Shown here: piece after piece, positions 26,109-33,400 of the stretch | How positions within the stretch are numbered: position 1 is the first letter of the stretch | How the letters are laid out: each line of letters starts with the position of its first letter | Assembly (NCBI RefSeq): GCF_009728935.1 | Contig: NZ_CP034235.1 | Span: 714,501-778,500, forward strand | Source: Paenibacillus psychroresistens | GTDB taxonomy: Bacteria; Bacillota; Bacilli; Paenibacillales; NBRC-103111 | DNA: 64,000 nucleotides | Reading direction: 5' to 3' | The notes under the pieces: generated by a model | The model's input: only the letters and a program-made list of their open reading frames with translations | Databases searched by the model: none | Told to the model about the DNA's origin: nothing | Translations under genes and position numbers: made by a program

Positions 26109-27389
26109 ATGTCCCCAAATAAACGGATAAGTGTGTTCCTAATAAGTATTTGTGTGATAACCAGTGGCTGCAGCTCGAAGAATAACCTTACTACTATCAG
26201 TCCTAGACCCAGTGCAACAGAAAGTTCAAGTCCGACTCAAATACCAAGCTCATCTCCAGCTCCAACTGCAAGCCCAACTCCAACACCAGATCCAATTCAA
26301 GAGCAAATCAAGCTAATGACTCTGGATGAAAAAATCGGACAAATGGTGATAGTCGGGGTGGAGGGGACGGCAGTAAGTGAGCAAACACGAGATTTAATTG
26401 ATCATTATCATGTTGGCGGAATTATTCTATACAGCAATAATATTGTCAATAAAACTCAGACCACTGATTTCTTAAACGAGCTTAAGCAAGCTAATACCAA
26501 CCTTAATAAAGTTCCACTTTGGCTAGGTGTCGATCAAGAAGGCGGCAGAGTAAGTAGAATGCCGAATGAATATACCAAGCTGCCGACCAATCGCGCCATT
26601 GGTAAAATTAACAAGCCTGAATTCTCTAATAAGCTAGGCAACATACTAGGTAAGGAGCTGCAGTCTGTAGGCTTTAATATGGATTATGCGCCTGTAATGG
26701 ACATCAATAGCAATCCGAACAATCCAGTTATTGGCGACCGTTCTTTTGGCGCAGATGCAAATCTGGTTAGTAAATTAGGCGTGCAGACTATGCTGGGAAT
26801 TCAAGCACAGAAGATTGCTGCAGTTGTTAAGCATTTTCCCGGACATGGCGATACCTCGGTTGATTCGCATTTGGATTTGCCCATTGTGCAAACAGATCTT
26901 AAGCGATTACGTTCATTTGAGTGGCTGCCTTTTGAAGCTGCAATTGATAATAATGTCGATGCTGTTATGGTAGCTCATATTCTTTTGCCCAAAATCGATC
27001 CTGATCATCCAGCTTCTTTTTCGAAGACAGTTATCACCGATTATTTAAGAAATGAGCTCAAGTTTAATGGAGTTGTGATGACGGACGACATGACCATGGG
27101 CGGCATAGTCAATCACTATGAATTGAAGGATGCGGCAGCCCAATCGATTAACGCTGGCTCAGATGTCATTATGGTCGCACATGAATATGAAAAAGCCAAG
27201 GAAGTGCTTAGCAACCTTAAGAGCAAGGTTGAGACAGGTGAGTTGCCAGAAGAAAGAATAAATCAAAGTGTATATCGTATACTGAAGCTAAAATTAAAAT
27301 ATGCCATCCAGGACCAAGCTCTCGAGAACACAGATATAACCCCGATTAATGATGAAATTAAGCGTGTGTTGAAACAATATATGAAGTAA
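26109..27389 (+). CDS. nagZ: Lipoprotein beta-N-acetylhexosaminidase (GH3, NagZ type)
   Basis: 426 residues. The signal peptide with lipobox TSGC (Cys21) is followed by a Ser/Pro/Thr linker (residues ~30-60), so the enzyme is tethered outside the membrane. The GH3 N-terminal domain has KHFPGHGDTSVDSHLDLP, the His/Asp dyad motif of NagZ, and the nucleophile Asp in VVMTDDMTMGG. It removes GlcNAc from muropeptides during wall turnover. The C-terminal second GH3 domain of B. subtilis NagZ is absent, as in the one-domain Gram-negative form. Confidence 0.92.
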   Translation: MSPNKRISVFLISICVITSGCSSKNNLTTISPRPSATESSSPTQIPSSSPAPTASPTPTPDPIQEQIKLMTLDEKIGQMVIVGVEGTAVSEQTRDLIDHYHVGGIILYSNNIVNKTQTTDFLNELKQANTNLNKVPLWLGVDQEGGRVSRMPNEYTKLPTNRAIGKINKPEFSNKLGNILGKELQSVGFNMDYAPVMDINSNPNNPVIGDRSFGADANLVSKLGVQTMLGIQAQKIAAVVKHFPGHGDTSVDSHLDLPIVQTDLKRLRSFEWLPFEAAIDNNVDAVMVAHILLPKIDPDHPASFSKTVITDYLRNELKFNGVVMTDDMTMGGIVNHYELKDAAAQSINAGSDVIMVAHEYEKAKEVLSNLKSKVETGELPEERINQSVYRILKLKLKYAIQDQALENTDITPINDEIKRVLKQYMK

Positions 27390-27392
27390 CAG

Positions 27393-28253
27393 CTACAAAA
27401 GCTTATGCAGCATCCACTCAAACCACTTCAACGGAAGCAGCGCTTTGCCCCAAATAGATAAACGTGCCCCTTTACCTAAAGGGTAGCGTAGCTTTGGGGA
27501 GGCTTTTGCTGTGATGCGCACGATAAGATCGGCGATTAACTGGGGATCAGGCGAGGTTTTAGCGGCTTTATGGGAATAGCGGAGAACAGCTTCAAGCTGA
27601 GTACGATATGCCGATTCAGGTGAGGTTTGCATATTGGCGAAGCCTTTGTCCCATATCTCGGTTTTGTAGGAGCCTGGCTCAACTATAACCACGTACACGC
27701 CAAAGGGCAGCATTTCATGACGCAGCGATTCGCTAAAGCCTTCTACAGCAAATTTTGAAGCCGAATAGGCAGCATAACCTGGAAAACCAAGCCTGCCACT
27801 TATGCTGCTTATATTAATGATTTTACCTTGTTTTTGTTGTCTCATTATAGGAAGGACAGCTTGGGTCAAAGTTATTAGGCCAAAAAAGTTCGTCTCAAAC
27901 TGCTCCCGCCAAACCTCTAAGGGTATGTCCTCGACACAACCACCAACCGCGTAACCCGCATTATTTACTAATACATCTATGCGTTGATATTTGGCCAGAA
28001 TGGTTTTGATCGTTTGATTAATCGATTTTTCATCCGTAACGTCAAGCTGCATACATTCTATATTTTGAATAATGTTTTCAGCGGTTGCCCGCTCTATTAG
28101 CCTATTTTGCTTGGACAAGTCACGCATAGTAGCAATGACATGGTATCCAGCTTTTCCGAGCGCAATAGCAGTTAACAGCCCGAAGCCGCTGGAAGTCCCC
28201 GTAATTAATACTATTGGCGGATTAGTAGGCAATGAAGCTGTTTGATTATTCAA
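27393..28253 (-). CDS. SDR family oxidoreductase
   Basis: 286 residues of the classical short-chain dehydrogenase type. The cofactor motif is TGTSSGFG, with NNAGYA, the catalytic Ser in ISSISGRLG and YAAYSASK. The frame stays open upstream to 28400, but TTG 28253 with AGAGGT 7 nt before it is the likely start, since the earlier part carries no family sequence. It probably reduces or oxidises a small carbonyl or alcohol; the substrate is unknown. It is convergent with nagZ and divergent from the Fur-box gene. Confidence 0.88.
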   Translation of the reverse strand: MNNQTASLPTNPPIVLITGTSSGFGLLTAIALGKAGYHVIATMRDLSKQNRLIERATAENIIQNIECMQLDVTDEKSINQTIKTILAKYQRIDVLVNNAGYAVGGCVEDIPLEVWREQFETNFFGLITLTQAVLPIMRQQKQGKIINISSISGRLGFPGYAAYSASKFAVEGFSESLRHEMLPFGVYVVIVEPGSYKTEIWDKGFANMQTSPESAYRTQLEAVLRYSHKAAKTSPDPQLIADLIVRITAKASPKLRYPLGKGARLSIWGKALLPLKWFEWMLHKLL

Positions 28254-28388
28254 ATGATCTACCTCTTTCACGAGCTCTAAAAAGTTATAATAGTTAAATT
28301 TCGACTTGAGGATAATAATTCCTGCATAATTATGAGGAAGTGAATGTAGAGTAAATATGTCTTTTCGATGGCTATCATAAAAATTACT

Positions 28389-28417
28389 TGACTTCGACAA
28401 TGAGAATCATTATCATT
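28389..28417 (+). promoter_or_regulatory. Fur-box promoter of the siderophore-type ATPase gene
   Basis: TTGACT (28389-28394), a 17-bp spacer and TATCAT (28412-28417) form the promoter. TGAGAATCATTATCA (28402-28416) matches the Fur 7-1-7 motif TGATAAT-N-ATTATCA with one change and covers the -10, so iron-loaded Fur would repress it. Confidence 0.85.
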
Positions 28418-28457
28418 TAATTTGGACGTTAGAAAAAAGACCGAGGAGTGGATTCGT

Positions 28458-29279
28458 TTGATTCGATTGCAAACCGAAAAATTGGACATAGCCTACAATG
28501 AGCGTATTATTGTGGAACAGCTTCATTTGACCATACCGGAAGGCCGAATCACAGCTCTTGTTGGTGCAAACGGCTCTGGAAAATCAACAATTCTCAAAAC
28601 CATGGCACGCCTACATAAGCCAAAAGGCGGCGAAGTGCTGTTAGATGGTAAATCAATTCATAAGCTTCCTACACGTGAGGTTGCCAAGAAGCTGGCTATT
28701 CTACCACAGCATCCAATAGCACCTGATGGACTTACAGTTGAAGAGCTCGTTTCTTATGGGCGCTTTCCTCATCGCTCTGGATTTGGTTCAATGAAATCGG
28801 ATGAGAAGGAAATAGTCTTGTGGGCTTTAGAGGTTACGGGTCTTAGTGAGCTTGCAGAGAGATCTGTACAGGAATTATCGGGGGGACAACGTCAGCGTGC
28901 TTGGATTGCAATGGCGCTTGCACAGAATACGGATATTCTTTTTCTGGATGAACCGACGACATTTCTCGATATTGCCCATCAGCTGGAAGTGCTTAAGCTT
29001 CTAAGGAAATTGAATGTTGAGCAAGGACGTACCATTGTGATGGTTGTCCATGATTTGAACCAAGCAGCACGTTATGCGGATCATATCGTTGCAATTAAGA
29101 ATGGTAAAATCGTCACACAAGGAACACCTGGAGAAGTCATGAAGAAAGAAATGCTGCGCGAAGTATTCGGCATAGAAGCAGATATTATTGCCGATCCACG
29201 AACAGGCTTGCCTCACTGCTTGCCATACGAAGGCACGAGTGAAAAATATGCGAAGGCAAATCTAGTTGCTGTAAGATAA
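28458..29279 (+). CDS. Iron-siderophore ABC transporter ATP-binding protein (FecE/YusV type)
   Basis: 273 residues. Walker A is GANGSGKST, the signature is [10 protein letters not shown], Walker B is [13 protein letters not shown] and the switch His is in [28 protein letters not shown] is typical of siderophore and B12 ATPases. TTG 28458, 8 nt after GAGGAGTG, is the likely start; an in-frame TTG at 28422 lies at the predicted transcription start. No permease or binding protein is adjacent, so it probably serves several Fec/Fhu-type permeases encoded elsewhere, as YusV does in B. subtilis. Confidence 0.9.
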   Translation: MIRLQTEKLDIAYNERIIVEQLHLTIPEGRITALVGANGSGKSTILKTMARLHKPKGGEVLLDGKSIHKLPTREVAKKLAILPQHPIAPDGLTVEELVSYGRFPHRSGFGSMKSDEKEIVLWALEVTGLSELAERSVQELSGGQRQRAWIAMALAQNTDILFLDEPTTFLDIAHQLEVLKLLRKLNVEQGRTIVMVVHDLNQAARYADHIVAIKNGKIVTQGTPGEVMKKEMLREVFGIEADIIADPRTGLPHCLPYEGTSEKYAKANLVAVR

Positions 29280-29317
29280 CTGGCAAACTTGTTTGTTTTT
29301 ATGTGCAATAAAGATAT

Positions 29318-29869
29318 TCAGAGTCTTAATTTAATGAAGAATAATAAAAATAATATAACAGGTAATCCTACGATAGCAGATAGTATTGTGATTGCAGTAC
29401 GTACTTTTTTCTCATCTCTTAATATTAGCAATAAAAACTTATACCCTAGAATACCAACCCATCCACCCAAACAATTTAAAATTATGTCATCAATGTCTGA
29501 TGTTCCGATGCCAAAAAGCCACTGAATGATTTCAACAAATAAACTCACTATAAATATAAACAACAGATTGGTTAGTACTCTTTTATCATTTTTGAATAAT
29601 GGCAAATATATACCAAATGGAATAAAAATAGCTATATTGCCAACCACATTGCTAAAAGCGAATCTTTTTAAATTCACAGAGCTGCCAGATATATATTCGC
29701 TTATGCTATTAAAAGGAATGAGATTGATTGACCTTAATAAAGTTCTTTGACTATTAAACAGCTCCAAAAGCGAAACTCTTGATAAGAAAAATATAAAAAT
29801 TAACAAAAATAGGTAACAAATGAAAATACCATATAAGAATACTGATTTAATTGGCTCTCGTTTATTCAT
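29318..29869 (-). CDS. VanZ family membrane protein
   Basis: 183 residues with four to five hydrophobic segments. The VanZ pattern is present: INLIPFNSI, then NVVGNIAIFIPFGIYLPL, then IQWLFGIGTSDIDDIILNCL and GGWVGILGY. ATG 29869 with GGAGGT is chosen over an in-frame start at 29911. VanZ is linked to teicoplanin resistance in the vanA cluster, but most homologues have no known role. There is no glycopeptide-resistance gene nearby. The gene is AT-rich compared with its neighbours. Confidence 0.88.
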   Translation of the reverse strand: MNKREPIKSVFLYGIFICYLFLLIFIFFLSRVSLLELFNSQRTLLRSINLIPFNSISEYISGSSVNLKRFAFSNVVGNIAIFIPFGIYLPLFKNDKRVLTNLLFIFIVSLFVEIIQWLFGIGTSDIDDIILNCLGGWVGILGYKFLLLILRDEKKVRTAITILSAIVGLPVILFLLFFIKLRL

Positions 29870-30116
29870 AATACCTCCATGTTTCATTTCAGCCCTCTTA
29901 AGCAAACTCACCTAAGTATAGTACTTGTGGTTATATTCAATCAAGCCTTGAATTTTATAAGAATTGCTCCTTTAGGACTAATTCGAATAAATAGAAGACT
30001 ATTTAAATTACTAAATATTAACAAAAATTAAGGCTAAAGTCTGATTCTATCCTTAGTCTTTTTGTTTAATATGAGATAATCACATTGTATCAGCAAGCAA
30101 ATCCCATTGCTCGCTT

Positions 30117-30249
30117 GTCACGATAAAGGCATAACCGGTGAAAACCGGTGACGCAAAGCTACAGGGGCTACGGCGCGAAAAGTCTCCAAAGTTCATCCTC
30201 ATTAGCGGATGGAACATTGGAGCCAGCGCTACTGCCAGCCAGCTGCCGA
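30117..30249 (+). promoter_or_regulatory. Cyclic-di-GMP-I (GEMM-I) riboswitch
   Basis: The conserved GEMM-I elements occur in order: TCACGATAAAGGCA, an ACCGGT-GAAA-ACCGGT hairpin with the GAAA tetraloop, GACGCAAAGCTACAGGGGCT, a variable arm, and the closing CCAGCCAGCTGCCGA. The AGGCA segment appears to keep the guanine that distinguishes c-di-GMP from cGAMP aptamers. The longer-than-usual variable arm (30170-30225) contains CTCCAA/TTGGAG. It lies about 190 nt before the GH81 glucanase gene on the same strand. Confidence 0.9.
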
Positions 30250-30251
30250 AT

Positions 30252-30274
30252 GAACAAGGGGGCTTTTTTTGTTC
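30252..30274 (+). terminator. Possible terminator in the riboswitch expression platform
   Basis: GAACAA (30252-30257) can pair with TTGTTC (30269-30274) around GGGGGC and a run of seven T residues (30264-30270). The T-run directly after the aptamer suggests transcriptional control. I could not decide by eye whether ligand favours or prevents termination. Confidence 0.45.
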
Positions 30275-30436
30275 CCATTTTTCGGGCAAATGTGGGATAT
30301 TATCTAGGTAAATAGGAGGTGGAAGGAAAAGTAGCTGAATGGTAGTACATATTTTCTATAAGAAGGTTACAAATGATGTGCTTTTTATGTTTTTGTATTT
30401 GTAGCTTTAAAACCATACTTAGGAGGGAATTAATTT

Positions 30437-33400
30437 ATGCAACGGATTTATACTAAAGGTTTAAGAAAATGGACTAGATTAGTTTCGATAACTATCATTT
30501 CATCACTTGTTCTTAGTGTTGTTAATTTGATACCAGGCACAAAGGCGAGCGCTGCCAGCTCTCATTTAATATCCTATGAGGGAGCAGCTTACGCTTCATC
30601 GATGGAGGGAGGATTAACGCCTGATAAAGCGGTGGACGGAGATTTGAACTCCCGCTGGGGCAGTGCCTTTAGTGCAGACCCGCAATGGATTTATGTAGAT
30701 CTAGGTGCTGCAGCAACCATTGACCAGGTAATAATCCGTTGGGAGAATGCCTACTCCAAATCGTATAAGCTTCAAGTATCCGACGATGAGTCACAGTGGA
30801 AAGATATATATACAAATACAGCTGGCGACGGAGGAGTGGATACGATCGCTTTGACAGGATCAGGACGTTACGTTCGTATGCTGTCATTGCAACGCGCTGG
30901 AAATTATGGGGTCTCGCTTCATGAGTTCGAGGTATACGGAACGGGTGGAAGCAATCCCCAGCCAGTTGTTCTTGGTCCGGATGTTGCCCTTAATAAATCA
31001 GTTGTCGTTTCCACCTACCAAATAGCTGGTAAAGATAAACCCCTTTTGCTTCCGGAATATGCTGTAGATGGGGATAAGGACACGCGCTGGTCTTCCAAAG
31101 ACACCAGTGATGAGTGGATTTATGTTGACTTAGGCAGCGATCATACCATAGGTCGTATCAGACTCTTTTGGGAAAACGCAGCTGGCAGAATCTACGACCT
31201 TCAGGTATCTGACGATGCTATCAACTGGAAAACAGCTTATAGAGAAATGAACGGAAGAGAAGGTTTAATGGACACTCCCCTATATGCCAGCGGGCGTTAT
31301 GTGAGAGTGAAGGGGATCAGCAGGACGACAAGCTTCGGCTACTCTTTATTCAATTTCTCCGTTTACGATTACGTGCAAGGGGATGCTAAGCCGACCTATA
31401 CCATTCCGACGCTGCCAACCGCTTCTACAGTTGCAGTCGGACAGGGAAGCTATTTAACAAGTGATATAACCATGCCGCAGCCTAGACCACCTATCAACAA
31501 AACGGACAATATCGCAGCACCAATTGCCTCTAACGATTGGTGGCAATCCGTCTTGATTAAGGATTTGTCAGACAGTCTGATCACACTTCCGCTTAAATCA
31601 AAATATACCAATCAAGGCTTGAGCATCTTGAATCCCGGCGCAGGTTGGGTGGACGCAAGCGGAAATTCGCAGTATGCAGGCGGAGACCCGGATTTTTACT
31701 TAATGTCAGGCAACATCAGTGCATCTCGCATTAAGAACAAAATTTCCGCGTACAGCGATTGGTCAGCTACCGTTGTATTAAGCGACAATGAGACCGAAAA
31801 AATGAAAACAACTTTTGTCAAAGGCTCGCCTTATCTATACTCAGCATTCAGCGATGCTACAACACCAGAGCTTTATTTCCCTGCTGCTACTCGCTTTTTC
31901 GATGATAACAACAATGCGATTCTGGCATCCGAGGGTTCATCTATAACGGTCGACCATATCGGGTTCACAGTAACGAATGTGGACGGAGCTCCGAAACCGC
32001 AAACGGTGACTCGGCACTACGGCGTATTCGCGCCTGAAGGCTCTACCTTTACGAAAGTCGGCGGCAAAATCAAAGTCCGTCTAGGCAGTGGACAAAATTA
32101 CTTGTCACTGGCTACGATTCCCGCTGTCGGCGATTTGAACTACTTCTATAAACATGCCTATGCCTTCGTTACGAATACGACAGTCACGCCTGGTTTTAAT
32201 GAGGGAACCTCTCAAGTGACGACCAAATTCGATGTTACGATCGATCAAAAGCGTGCAGATATGGCACCAACAACCTTGATGGCACTACTGCCTCATCAAT
32301 GGAAAATCACGACTTCATCGCTAACAGCGCTATCTTATCCGTCCATTCGCGGTACTTTGAAGCTGCATGAAGGGAATTCTTTTAGCACAGAAGATAGGTT
32401 TTACGGAATCGTTCCCCAATTTACCGAACCGGGAGATCCAACTTATTCACGTGAAGCTTTACTAGAGCAATTGGACTTCCTGGATGAGTCTACTTCAAAA
32501 AATATCATGGCTGGAGATGCTTATTGGCAAGGAAAAGTGCTTCATCCGCTGGCAATGGGTGTATTGATCGCGGATCAAATCGGAGACAACAACTATAAAA
32601 CTCTTTTCCTTAGCAGAATGAAAACTATATTAACCGACTGGTATACTTACACGAAGGGCGAACCGGAATATTTCTTCTATTACGATCCGACCTGGGGCAC
32701 CATGTATTACAAATCAAGTGAATTCGGTGCCAATACAGGCCTGACGGACCACCATTTTACCTATGGCTATTATGCGTTTGCTTCCGCCGTCCTGGCGACT
32801 TATGACCAGGATTTCAAGGACAATTACGGCGACATGGTCGAGCACCTTATTCGGGATTATGGCAACCCGTCGAAAAACGATCCGCTCTATCCGTTCCTGC
32901 GCAACTTTGATCCGTATGAAGGCCATTCATGGGCTGGCGGATATGGAGACAATAATAGCGGGAATAACCAAGAAGCAGCTGGGGAGTCGCTGTTCGGCTG
33001 GGTCGGGGAATACATGTGGAGCCTGCTTTCCGGCAACACCGCAGACCGCGATATCTCCATTTATGGATTTACGACTGAGCTAAAAGCTGTAGAGCAATAC
33101 TGGTTCAATTATGACAACGATAACTGGCTGCCAGGGTTTAAGCACAAATCGGTCGGACAAGTATACGGAAGCGCGTATAACTTCGGCACTTTCTTTAGCG
33201 GAGATCCTGTTCATGTGTATGGCATCCACTGGCTGCCAACCGGAGAATATTTAACAAGCTATGGCTTCGATCCGGCTAAAGCCGCCGCGTTGTATAACGG
33301 TATGGTTGCGGACAAAAAAGGCCCAGAGGACACATGGTATCATATCGTATGGCCGATTCAGTCGTTAAGCGATCCACAAGCGGTTCTGAATAAATGGACG

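Noticed and set aside
29318-29869. Glycopeptide resistance locus because of VanZ
   Set aside because: No vanH, vanA, vanX or VanRS-type gene is nearby; VanZ-family genes are common and mostly unrelated to resistance.
30080-30289. 69-residue minus-strand frame over the riboswitch
   Set aside because: It is antisense to a conserved structured RNA and has no protein likeness.
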